Position numbers and translations under genes: made by a program. 6,778 nucleotides of DNA from Endomicrobiia bacterium (lineage in GTDB: Bacteria > Elusimicrobiota > Endomicrobiia > PHAN01), in assembly GCA_030018875.1 (NCBI GenBank), contig JASEHK010000079.1:1-6778 (forward strand). Reading direction: 5' to 3'. The notes beneath the pieces were generated by a model. It ran no database searches. It was given only the letters and a program-made list of their open reading frames with translations, and had not been told where the DNA came from. Shown in pieces: positions 1-6,146 of the stretch; within the stretch, counting starts at the first letter, position 1; each line of letters starts with the position of its first letter.

Positions 1-13
1 TGACAAAAGATAT

Positions 14-66
14 GAGACCCCGAAACAAGTTCGGGGTGACACTATTGGACTTTTTCAGCAGTGTCA
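14..66 (-). repeat. Palindromic repeat overlapping the arcC stop, possible terminator
   Basis: Two stems follow each other. The pair accccgaa (17-24) / ttcggggt (30-37) has a five-base loop, and tgacac (37-42) / gtgtca (61-66) encloses a gactttttcagca core. The outer arm at 61-66 holds the arcC stop codon (64-66). The core at 48-65 matches one terminal arm of the element at 3624-3738 (3721-3738) at 13 of 18 positions, suggesting related dispersed repeats. In the minus-strand transcript the GC-rich hairpin is followed by CUCAUAUCUUUU, only a weak U-tract, so it may end the arcC transcript. Confidence 0.5.
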
Positions 67-1005
67 TTTTACGATAAGCGTGCCGTTTTTGCCTTCGAGG
101 GCCTCGGTGAGGGTTTCGGGCATGGTTATGAGAGCCTCTTTGCCGCCGAACTCAAGGAAGGAGACGCACGCCTGTACTTTAGGCAGCATTGAGCCGGGTT
201 TGAAGTGGCCTTCGGAGATGTATTTTTTGGCTTCCGCGACGGTGATTTTGTCGAGCGCGATCTCGTCGGTCTTTCCGAAGTTCAGATAAACCTTAGGAAC
301 GGCCGTTGATATGACGAGCAAGTCGGCGCCGATTTCTTTGGCGAGAACAGCAGAGGCGAGGTCCTTGTCTATAACGGCCGCGACCCCCGATAGCATCCCG
401 TTATCGTCGGAAACGACGGGGATTCCGCCACCGCCGACGGCTATTACCACAACGTCCTCGGCGACGAGGTTTTTAATGGCCTTACTCTCGATTATGCGCT
501 CGGGATTGGGCGACGGCACCACGCGCCGCCACCCGCGGCCCGCGTCCTCGACCATCGTCCATTTTTCTTTTTTCATTCTCTCTTCGCCGTCTTTGGCGGA
601 ATAGAACTGCCCGATGGGCTTGGTCGGTTTTTGGAAGGCCGGGTCGGCTTTCTCGACGAGGGACTGAGTGACCACGGTTACCACACTCTTTTTTATTTTG
701 CGGGTCCAGAGTTCGTTTTGTATCGCCTGCTGAAGATGATAGCCTATCGCCCCCTGTGTGTCGGCGACTATTGAGTCGAGCGGGACTTCGTGCATGACTC
801 CGCGCGAATGTTCCGAGCGCAACAGTATGAAGCCGACCTGCGGGCCGTTGCCATGCGTTACGACGACGCGGTGCCCTGCCTCGATGAGACCGGCCAAAAG
901 CGAAGCGGTTTCGCAGACAGCCGCATACTGGTCGGCGACAGACATGTGTTTATCGTCTTTAATGAGTGAGTTTCCGCCGATGGCGACGACGATGGTCTTT
1001 TTCAT
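64..1005 (-). CDS. arcC: Carbamate kinase
   Basis: Carbamate kinase (amino-acid kinase family) transfers phosphate from carbamoyl phosphate to ADP, giving ATP and carbamate, which breaks down to CO2 and ammonia; it is cytoplasmic. The 313-residue product has the usual family length. Visible motifs are GGNSL near residues 10-14, HGNGPQVG at 51-58, QGAIGY at 84-89, VVPSPNP at 162-168, GGGGIPV at 191-197, AVIDKD at 210-215 and KPGSMLPKVQA at 269-279, so all nucleotide and substrate loops are present. The start chosen is MKKTIVVAIGG, 66 bases inside the longest open frame; it has a GGAGA ribosome site 5 bases upstream, and the extra N-terminal residues of the longer frame come from low-complexity intergenic DNA. 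It is last in the co-directional set, 93 bp after the carbamoyltransferase, and is the ATP-yielding step. Its TGA stop lies inside a repeat. Identification is firm; use in purine rather than arginine catabolism is inferred from the neighbours. Confidence 0.96.
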   Translation of the reverse strand: MKKTIVVAIGGNSLIKDDKHMSVADQYAAVCETASLLAGLIEAGHRVVVTHGNGPQVGFILLRSEHSRGVMHEVPLDSIVADTQGAIGYHLQQAIQNELWTRKIKKSVVTVVTQSLVEKADPAFQKPTKPIGQFYSAKDGEERMKKEKWTMVEDAGRGWRRVVPSPNPERIIESKAIKNLVAEDVVVIAVGGGGIPVVSDDNGMLSGVAAVIDKDLASAVLAKEIGADLLVISTAVPKVYLNFGKTDEIALDKITVAEAKKYISEGHFKPGSMLPKVQACVSFLEFGGKEALITMPETLTEALEGKNGTLIVK

Positions 1006-1010
1006 AAGAT

Positions 1011-1015
1011 TCTCC
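1011..1015 (-). promoter_or_regulatory. Ribosome binding site deciding the arcC start
   Basis: GGAGA on the minus strand, 5 bases before ATG at 1005-1003. It supports the internal start over the upstream ATG at 1071, whose extension reads through a purine-rich dyad and has no family counterpart. Confidence 0.8.
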
Positions 1016-1032
1016 AATGCTAATGTAGAAAG

Positions 1033-1096
1033 GTAAAAGGGTAGAGAGGTAGAGAGAAAATAAAATTCCATACTTCCCCCCTTTCTACCCTTCTAC
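1033..1096 (-). repeat. Imperfect inverted repeat between ygeW and arcC
   Basis: The arm at 1033-1048 (gtaaaagggtagagag) is the near reverse complement of the arm at 1081-1096 (ctttctacccttctac): 14 of 16 positions pair, plus one G-U, around a 32-base loop. The surrounding bases repeat the same GTAGARRGG/CTACCYTTY theme several times, so the spacer looks like degenerate short tandem repeats with an inverted copy. It lies wholly between the stop of the carbamoyltransferase and the ribosome site of arcC. There is no run of U directly after the stem, so a simple terminator is unlikely; it may stabilise or process the mRNA. Confidence 0.6.
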
Positions 1097-1098
1097 TT

Positions 1099-2295
1099 TC
1101 ATTTCACCCTCGGATTATTTTTCTTAAGCAAATCCGAGATAACGGACGACGGATCCTTGAAGCGGCAGGCCATCATCATAGCGGCTATGACGAAAGGTTT
1201 GAAGCCGGCTTCCTTGTAAGTACCGATGCGATATTTCTCGAAAACTCCCGCCGAAACTTCGCCTTCTTTGCACGATACGTCGGATATGTCGGCCGGCAGA
1301 CAATGTAAATAAACGGCTTTGCCGCCTTTGGTGAGTTTCATTTTCGCCTCGTCGCAGGTCCAATCCTTGTGAGTGGCGTTTTCGGCGAGGCACTGTTTTT
1401 CGAGGTCGGCGATGCCCTGTTTGTCATTCTGCTCGACGAGCTTCGTCCTTTTTTCCATAACCTTGTAGGACGCCCACGACTTCGGATAGACGATATCGGC
1501 GTTTTTGAACGCTTCTTCCATCGAGTTCGACACGGAAAATGAGCCGCCGGATTTCTGCGCGTGCTTCTTTGAAACCTCGACGGTGTCGGACAGAAGGTCG
1601 TAACCAGCCGGATGGGCGAGCGAAACATTCATTCCGAAACGGGTCATTAACGTTATGACTCCTTGCGGCACGGAAAGCGGTTTGCCGTAGCTCGGAGAAT
1701 ACGCCCATGTCATCGCGATTTTCTTGCCCTTGAGATTCTCGACGCCGCCGAAGTAATTTTTGATGTAAAGGAGGTCGGAGATCGCCTGAGTGGGATGATC
1801 GAGGTCGCACTGAAGATTGACGATGCAGGGGCGCTGATTCAGCACGCCGTTTTTGTATCCGTCGTCGAGAGCCGCCGAAACCTCTTTCATATAGGTGTGG
1901 CCCTTTCCGATGAACATGTCGTCTCTGATGCCGACGGCCTCGGTCAGGAAAGAAATCATGTTCGCCGTCTCTCTTATAGTTTCGCCGTGGGCGATTTGCG
2001 ATTTCCCCTCGTCGAGGTCCTGAACTGCCAGACCCAACAAATTACAGGCCGACGCGAACGAAAATCTCGTGCGCGTGGAGTTATCGCGGAAGTTTGAAAC
2101 GGCTATGCCGGTATCGAAAACTTTAAGCGAAACATTTTGCGCGTGGAGTTCTTTGAGTATCTCGGCGAGCGTGAGCACTAAACCGATTTCTTCGTCTTTG
2201 TACATCCACGTCAGAAGAAAGTCCTTGTTGAAAAAACGAGTCCTGATTTTTGCGACTTCCGCGAGCGCTTTTTTTACGTCGAATTTTTTTTTCAT
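1099..2295 (-). CDS. ygeW: Knotted carbamoyltransferase, YgeW family
   Basis: Member of the aspartate/ornithine carbamoyltransferase superfamily. The N-terminal carbamoyl-phosphate motif STRTR is at residues 73-77 (in FRDNSTRTRF), HPTQ at 167-170 and HCLP at 331-334. Length is 398 residues, clearly longer than ornithine carbamoyltransferase (about 310-340) and matching YgeW (about 396). The long stretch between HPTQ and HCLP (including WAYSPSYGKPLSVPQG, about 197-212) is typical of the knotted YgeW type. The likely in vivo direction is phosphorolysis of a ureido intermediate to carbamoyl phosphate, feeding arcC immediately downstream; the exact substrate cannot be read from the sequence. The start at MKKKFDVKK follows GGAAGG with 6-base spacing; the longer open frame would run into the stop of the hydrolase gene and adds a basic, non-homologous tail. 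Family assignment is strong. Confidence 0.93.
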   Translation of the reverse strand: MKKKFDVKKALAEVAKIRTRFFNKDFLLTWMYKDEEIGLVLTLAEILKELHAQNVSLKVFDTGIAVSNFRDNSTRTRFSFASACNLLGLAVQDLDEGKSQIAHGETIRETANMISFLTEAVGIRDDMFIGKGHTYMKEVSAALDDGYKNGVLNQRPCIVNLQCDLDHPTQAISDLLYIKNYFGGVENLKGKKIAMTWAYSPSYGKPLSVPQGVITLMTRFGMNVSLAHPAGYDLLSDTVEVSKKHAQKSGGSFSVSNSMEEAFKNADIVYPKSWASYKVMEKRTKLVEQNDKQGIADLEKQCLAENATHKDWTCDEAKMKLTKGGKAVYLHCLPADISDVSCKEGEVSAGVFEKYRIGTYKEAGFKPFVIAAMMMACRFKDPSSVISDLLKKNNPRVK

Positions 2296-2301
2296 GAGAT
2301 A

Positions 2302-2340
2302 CCTTCCGGCGCGGCCGAGAACGGCCTCGCGCCGTCTCCT
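2302..2340 (-). promoter_or_regulatory. ygeW leader: two Shine-Dalgarno motifs flanking a GC hairpin
   Basis: On the minus strand an AGGAG (2340-2336) is followed by a GC-rich hairpin (2333-2308: six-pair GGCGCG outer stem, inner GCCG stem with a two-base bulge, four-base loop) and then by GGAAGG (2307-2302), 6 bases from the ATG at 2295. The proximal motif decides the start. If the hairpin forms, the distal AGGAG also comes close to the start codon. The hairpin also fills most of the 56-bp gap after the hydrolase gene. Confidence 0.5.
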
Positions 2341-2351
2341 TTTATTAGATT

Positions 2352-3557
2352 TTATTTGGACGCGAGTATTTTCGGGAACGCCGCATAACACACGGCCGCT
2401 CGTCGCAAATGCTCGACGGGCATACGCTCATCCACCTGATGGGCGTATATCTCGTGAGCCGGTCCGAATCCGATTGTCGGAATCTTGAGACGCCCCATCG
2501 AGGCGACGCCGTTCGTCGAAAACGTCCATTTGTCAACGATGGGTTTTTTCTCGAGCGCGATTGTCGCGGCAGCAACCATCGCCTTGGTAAGTTTATGATT
2601 TTCGGGGATAACCCAAGTCGGGAAGTATTTCTCCTGACCGACTTTTAGTCCCGTCCACGAAATCGCTTCGTACTGTAAAACCTCGACCTTGCCGCCGAAC
2701 TTTTTCACCGACGGAAGGCGCTTTATCTCGACGACGGCGGATCCGAGGGTCTCGCCGGCCGTCAGGCGACGGTCGAGATAAACAGTGGCTTCGTCGGGGA
2801 CGGCGTTCAGAGACGGCGTCTGGCACTCGATTTTCGTGACGGCCACGGTGCCCTTTCCGAGGAATTTATCTTTTTTAAGCCGTTCGTTTAGTTTGGTTAT
2901 CTCCTGCACGATGAACGACATTTTCCAGACGGCGTTATCGCCTCTTTCCGGAGCCGAAGCGTGGCAGGACTTCCCTTTTACGACGACCTTCATCTCCATT
3001 CTGCCGCGATGCCCCCGGTAAACCTTGAGGTTCGTGGGCTCGGTGATGACGACGTAATCGGGCTTCATTTTTTCTTTTTGGATTATGTGAAGAAGCGGCA
3101 AACCGTCGCAATCCTCTTCCTGACAGGAGCCGACCATCCATACGGTGTAATCTCCGTCGAGTTTCAAATCCTTGATGATTCGTCCGGCGTAAACCATCGG
3201 AACCATAGATAGTTTCTGGTCGGTGGCGCCCCGTCCGTAGATAATGCCTTTTTCATATTTGCCTTTGAAGGGGTCCCACTTCCACGCTTTCGGATCGCCG
3301 ACGCCGACGGTGTCTATGTGGGCGTCGAACATTATTTTCGTCTTGCCTTTCCCGACGACGCCGATGATATTGCCCATCTTGTCAACTTTAATTTTGTCAA
3401 AGCCGACCTTTTTCATTTCGGCGGCGATGCGTTTTACGAGCCGGCCTTCCTGCATCGGAAACGACGGAATCGCCACGAGGTCTCGCGCGAACTTGACCAT
3501 GTCTTTTTCGTAATGTTTCGCTCTTTCATGTAACGCCTTCGACGGAATCAGTGCCAT
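2352..3557 (-). CDS. ygeY: M20 metallo-hydrolase, YgeY family
   Basis: Zinc-dependent amidohydrolase of the M20 (ArgE/DapE/CPG2) family, 401 residues, the usual length. Metal-site signatures are in order: H80 and D82 in AHID, D113 in GRGATDQK, catalytic glutamate E147 with ligand E148 in CQEED, E173 in ITEP, and H373 in AHQVDE. The H199 region (KSCHASAP) belongs to the dimerisation/lid domain, roughly residues 180-300. The features fit the family named YgeY, selenium-metabolism-linked hydrolase, rather than DapE or ArgE; the neighbouring YgeW gene supports this. It probably cleaves an amide or ureido bond in an intermediate of purine-ring breakdown; the substrate is inferred, not seen. The start ATG has GGAGG 8 bases upstream. 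The gene lies 56 bp before ygeW and 184 bp after the GAF gene, that gap being filled by a repeat element. Confidence 0.92.
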   Translation of the reverse strand: MALIPSKALHERAKHYEKDMVKFARDLVAIPSFPMQEGRLVKRIAAEMKKVGFDKIKVDKMGNIIGVVGKGKTKIMFDAHIDTVGVGDPKAWKWDPFKGKYEKGIIYGRGATDQKLSMVPMVYAGRIIKDLKLDGDYTVWMVGSCQEEDCDGLPLLHIIQKEKMKPDYVVITEPTNLKVYRGHRGRMEMKVVVKGKSCHASAPERGDNAVWKMSFIVQEITKLNERLKKDKFLGKGTVAVTKIECQTPSLNAVPDEATVYLDRRLTAGETLGSAVVEIKRLPSVKKFGGKVEVLQYEAISWTGLKVGQEKYFPTWVIPENHKLTKAMVAAATIALEKKPIVDKWTFSTNGVASMGRLKIPTIGFGPAHEIYAHQVDERMPVEHLRRAAVCYAAFPKILASK

Positions 3558-3623
3558 TGCCTGTGCCTCCGGTGTTTTTATTTCTCTATGGTGGAAAACG
3601 AAAAGCCGCGAATCGCCGATATT

Positions 3624-3738
3624 GAGACCATTGAAAAACCTATAATTTGTGTAGTCGCCCCGACGTTACGTCGGGGCTATTTGCCCGACGGAAGCCCCGC
3701 AAGGCGGGGCGACTACAAAGACCTTTTTCAACAATCTC
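3624..3738. repeat. MITE-like cruciform element between the GAF gene and ygeY
   Basis: Nested inverted repeats fill this gap. The outermost arms (3624-3641 and 3721-3738) match as inverted copies at 13 of 18 positions. Inside is a perfect 11-bp pair, gtagtcgcccc (3651-3661) with ggggcgactac (3706-3716), extended one pair by t3650/a3717. Within that are two further hairpins: ccccgacg/cgtcgggg (3658-3665 with 3669-3676) and gccccgc/gcggggc (3694-3700 with 3704-3710). The fold would be a long stem ending in two hairpins. There is no coding capacity. The structure suggests a non-autonomous repeat copied around the genome; a short transcript-stabilising role is also possible. The rest of the 3558-3741 gap holds only the ygeY ribosome site. 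Confidence 0.7.
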
Positions 3739-3741
3739 ATA

Positions 3742-4200
3742 TTACAGCGCTTCGGCCAAAGATTTTCCGACGACACCGACGACATCAACATCATCCTTGG
3801 TGATGGGCGCGCTTGATTTAACGCGATGGACGTTGATGACGCCTTTGACGAGGTTGTCTTTTTTGACGGGAACGGAAGCGCCCGATTTGATCTCATGGAA
3901 CTTCTGTATCCCCGAGAAGCGCGTATCCTTATTGATGTCTCCGACGATGACAACGGACTCGCCCGTCTGGGCGGCCTTGCCGGACGCGCGCTCGCCAACC
4001 TTTACCGAAATGCCCATTTTGGACGCGGCGTCTATTGAGGGATCGGACGCGATATACGCGCGGATGACGAGGTTGTCTCCCTCGACTAACATCACCGAGC
4101 CTCCGTCGGAGCCCGTTAAATCCGTGGCGATGACAAGCGCCATCTTGATAAGCGACTGCTTCTCCAACGATAAAGACTTGTCAACCGCGAACCTTACCAT
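3742..4200 (-). CDS. Stand-alone GAF-domain protein
   Basis: A 152-residue protein that is almost entirely one GAF domain (about residues 15-150). Characteristic stretches are ATDLTGSDGGSVMLVEGDNL (25-44), the central KVGERASGKAAQTGE (67-81), VGDINKDTRF (86-95) and the closing strands SVPVKKDNLVKGVINVHR (109-126). GAF domains bind small ligands such as cyclic nucleotides, purines, haem or bilins, usually to control an attached output domain; here no output domain, transmembrane segment or helix-turn-helix is visible. The protein has no cysteine, which argues against free-methionine-sulfoxide reductase (a GAF enzyme with catalytic cysteines) and against a cysteine-attached bilin. AGGAGGA lies just 3 bases before the ATG, a strong ribosome site. 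It lies between the PLP enzyme and the hydrolase gene in the same direction, so a role sensing a pathway metabolite is plausible but inferred. Domain call is firm; function unknown. Confidence 0.88.
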   Translation of the reverse strand: MVRFAVDKSLSLEKQSLIKMALVIATDLTGSDGGSVMLVEGDNLVIRAYIASDPSIDAASKMGISVKVGERASGKAAQTGESVVIVGDINKDTRFSGIQKFHEIKSGASVPVKKDNLVKGVINVHRVKSSAPITKDDVDVVGVVGKSLAEAL

Positions 4201-4218
4201 AAATCCTCCTGTTGTTAA

Positions 4219-4287
4219 GTAGTCAGGAATCAGGGTTATTCAAGGTTTTGTCTTTCCCCGACCCCTGACTACTAACCCCTGACTACT
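4219..4287 (-). repeat. Tandem and inverted short repeats between the PLP gene and the GAF gene
   Basis: Two direct copies of acccctgactact lie at 4261-4273 and 4275-4287 (14-base period), and a reverse-complement copy of the core, agtagtcagg, lies at 4219-4228, followed by a second partial one (atcaggg, 4229-4235). On the minus-strand transcript either direct copy can pair with the single inverted copy, giving two alternative hairpins upstream of the GAF ribosome site at 4204-4210. There is no U-run after the stem, so this is not a standard terminator. The design resembles the dyad at 1033-1096. Confidence 0.65.
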
Positions 4288-4291
4288 TTTT

Positions 4292-5752
4292 TTACGCCAA
4301 TCCCGTTTTTTTGTTGAATTCTTCTATGAGACGGTCCCACTCGGGCGACTGGGCGAAAATCTTTTCCCAGAATTCCGGATCCCAAAGCGCGTTGATTTCT
4401 TCGACGGTCTTGCCCTGCTGTTCGACCCAGGTAAAATATTTGAGATTGTGAATGGCTTTTCTGTCCTGATAGCCGAGTTCCTTCAACCAATCAATGCCCA
4501 CGCCGCCCAAACAGTGTTCCAAATCAACGGCCGCGTTCTCGTCGGTATATTTGCCGCGCTCTTTGGTAAGTTCCTCAAGACGCGACTGGTACATCGCGGC
4601 CGAGTCGGTGAAAACCGTGAATATGATGTCGTTCTCGTTCATCTCGTAGTACTTGGCCATCTTGATGGACGCAATGAGATTGCAGATGCTCGAAATACCA
4701 AGAAGCGAGAGTTTCTCGACGACGGACTTGGGCACGCCGGCTTTTTCAAGGCGTTTTTTGCCCGCCTCTTCGTTAAAAAGTCTCAAGACCCGCATCGTGA
4801 ACTCGTCGTCTATGGCCGCGACGTTATCGGTGTTGCGGACGTTATGAACCCACGGCACGTGCTTGTCGCCGATACCTTCTATCCTGTGGCCGCCGAAACC
4901 GTTGAGATAGAGCGTGGGACACTGCAACGCCTCGGTCGCGGCTATTTTTATCGTCGGAAACTTCTTTTTGAGATACTCTCCGGCGCCTATCGTTCCGGCC
5001 GAGCCGGTGGCCAACACATACGCCGAGAAACGTCCGCGCGGGCCTTTTATTTTATTGAAGACCTCTTCCATCGCCGAGGCCGTGACTTCGTAGTGCCACA
5101 GTGTGTTGCCGAACTCGTCGAACTGGTTGAAGATTACAATTTTGTCTCCGCGCTCCTTCCTTAGTTCCCAGCACTTGTCGTAAATTTCTTTGACGTTGGA
5201 CTCGCAACCCGGCGTGGCAAAAATCTCGCTGGTTCCTATTTCTTTGAGCCAATCGAAACGCTCTTTTGACATCTCCTGAGGAAGTATCGCTATTGCGTCG
5301 CAGGCAAGAAGAGCGCAGTCGAACGCTCCGCCGCGACAGTAGTTTCCCGTAGATGGCCACACGGCTTTCTGCGACGCGGGATCGAAGTTTCCGGTGACGA
5401 GACGCGGAGCCAGACACCCGAAAGCCGCGCCGACTTTGTGCGCTCCCGTCGGAAACCATTTGCCCACGATGCCCATTATACGGGCATTTACGCCGGTTAT
5501 GGCCGAGGGGATTTCAAGATAGTTGACGCCGCCGTAAAGTCCGTCGCCGCCGTTTTCTTTGGGATTGTTTTTCCAGGTTATGCGAAAGAGATTGAGAGGA
5601 TGCGTGTCTTGGAGGCCGATGTTTTTTAGTTTATCTTTTATACTCTGCGGGATTTTCGAAGGGTCTTTTTGCTGGGCGAATGTCGGAATGATTATTCCGC
5701 GCTCCTTGCATCTGGCGACTGTTTTAGCGAGGACTTTTTCGTTGATGTTCAT
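4292..5752 (-). CDS. PLP-dependent fold-type II enzyme, TrpB/cysteine-synthase-like
   Basis: A 486-residue cytoplasmic enzyme of the tryptophan-synthase-beta/cysteine-synthase superfamily. The likely Schiff-base lysine is K106 in FPTGAHKVGAA (TrpB has TGAHK at the same site). STGNYCRGG (134-142) matches the substrate-carboxylate loop, and ATGSAGTIGAG (248-258) the glycine-rich phosphate cup; TDSA at 382-385 may be the ring-nitrogen end of the site. The extra N-terminal 60 and C-terminal 90 residues make it longer than YgeX diaminopropionate ammonia-lyase (about 400), whose lysine motif differs. It starts at ATG with AAGGAG 8 bases upstream, only 18 bp after the membrane-protein stop. With YgeY, YgeW and ArcC it most likely performs a beta-elimination releasing ammonia (or uses a related amino-acid substrate); this activity is inferred. 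Superfamily certain; substrate unknown. Confidence 0.88.
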   Translation of the reverse strand: MNINEKVLAKTVARCKERGIIIPTFAQQKDPSKIPQSIKDKLKNIGLQDTHPLNLFRITWKNNPKENGGDGLYGGVNYLEIPSAITGVNARIMGIVGKWFPTGAHKVGAAFGCLAPRLVTGNFDPASQKAVWPSTGNYCRGGAFDCALLACDAIAILPQEMSKERFDWLKEIGTSEIFATPGCESNVKEIYDKCWELRKERGDKIVIFNQFDEFGNTLWHYEVTASAMEEVFNKIKGPRGRFSAYVLATGSAGTIGAGEYLKKKFPTIKIAATEALQCPTLYLNGFGGHRIEGIGDKHVPWVHNVRNTDNVAAIDDEFTMRVLRLFNEEAGKKRLEKAGVPKSVVEKLSLLGISSICNLIASIKMAKYYEMNENDIIFTVFTDSAAMYQSRLEELTKERGKYTDENAAVDLEHCLGGVGIDWLKELGYQDRKAIHNLKYFTWVEQQGKTVEEINALWDPEFWEKIFAQSPEWDRLIEEFNKKTGLA

Positions 5753-5770
5753 CTTGCGGTCTCCTTAGAG

Positions 5771-6130
5771 TTATATTCTTTTCAAAATGTATTTGAGAAT
5801 TTCGCCGCACAACATTGCAAACGAAACACTTGAAAGTGTGCCGACAAGATAATACTCGGAAAATTTTCTGTCTTTCAGTTCCTCAAAACGCGCTATGGAC
5901 TTAGCGGCAAAAACAAACGCTATCGCTTCATAACGCCCTATCAGCACAAAAGTGAGAATAATAAATCTTTCAAGTACGCCGATTACCATGCCGGCGCGTT
6001 TGTGACCTGTGTCGACAGCGGCCGGAAAACCCACAAAACTGCACAAACTAGAAACAAAAACGCCGCCGCCGGCCAGCGACACCGCATATCCCGCGACGAC
6101 CAGCGATACTTTCATCAACACAATACTCAT
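5771..6130 (-). CDS. Small membrane protein, possible DUF3307 C-terminal-like
   Basis: A 119-residue hydrophobic protein with about three membrane segments: VSLVVAGYAVSLAGGGVFV (8-26), a second at about 46-75 (ERFIILTFVLIGRYEAIAFV) and a third near 93-112 (LVGTLSSVSFAMLCG). The conserved-looking middle, GVLERFIILTFVLIGRYEA then AAKSIARFEELKDRKFSEYY, resembles the C-terminal half of DUF3307-type membrane proteins, which I recall often lying next to SatD genes; this is from memory. The typical N-terminal half is missing: in frame upstream of the ATG a stop occurs at 6164-6166, within the tandem repeat. It may be a short stand-alone family or the remnant of a longer gene. No good ribosome site precedes the ATG; an internal Met6 is an alternative start. 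It follows SatD by 68 bp and precedes the PLP gene by 18 bp. Function unknown. Confidence 0.75.
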   Translation of the reverse strand: MSIVLMKVSLVVAGYAVSLAGGGVFVSSLCSFVGFPAAVDTGHKRAGMVIGVLERFIILTFVLIGRYEAIAFVFAAKSIARFEELKDRKFSEYYLVGTLSSVSFAMLCGEILKYILKRI

Positions 6131-6146
6131 AATTTTTACTGAGTCG

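Noticed and set aside
1006..1071. N-terminal extension of arcC to an upstream ATG
   Set aside because: The extra 22 residues are translated from the repeat dyad, have no counterpart in carbamate kinases, and a good ribosome site marks the internal ATG.
1424..1810. Arginine-rich same-strand open frame within ygeW
   Set aside because: Out-of-frame reading of ygeW; arginine and serine richness is typical of a shifted frame in this base composition.
1663..2097. Plus-strand open frame opposite ygeW
   Set aside because: Antisense shadow of the carbamoyltransferase with no family features.
1099..2295. Ordinary ornithine carbamoyltransferase of the arginine deiminase pathway
   Set aside because: The protein is about 60 residues longer than ornithine carbamoyltransferase, has YgeW-type insertions, and its neighbour is an M20 YgeY hydrolase, with no arginine deiminase in view.
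2296..2391. N-terminal extension of ygeW overlapping the end of ygeY
   Set aside because: The extension encodes a basic tail derived from ygeY coding sequence and the leader hairpin; the family starts near the internal ATG with GGAAGG before it.
2352..3557. DapE or ArgE of lysine or arginine synthesis
   Set aside because: Metal ligands are shared by all M20 enzymes, but the neighbours are catabolic (YgeW and carbamate kinase) and the active-site strings fit YgeY better.
3624..3738. CRISPR array or tRNA as an explanation of the structured gap
   Set aside because: There is no regularly spaced repeat with unique spacers and no tRNA arm pattern; the symmetry is a nested palindrome.
3588..3803. 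Plus-strand open frame through the 184-bp gap
   Set aside because: It runs across the inverted-repeat element and into the GAF gene; no ribosome site of note and no family resemblance.
4448..5164. Plus-strand open frame of 238 codons opposite the PLP gene
   Set aside because: It is fully antisense to a gene with clear catalytic motifs and its translation shows no recognisable domain; it reflects codon bias of the true gene.
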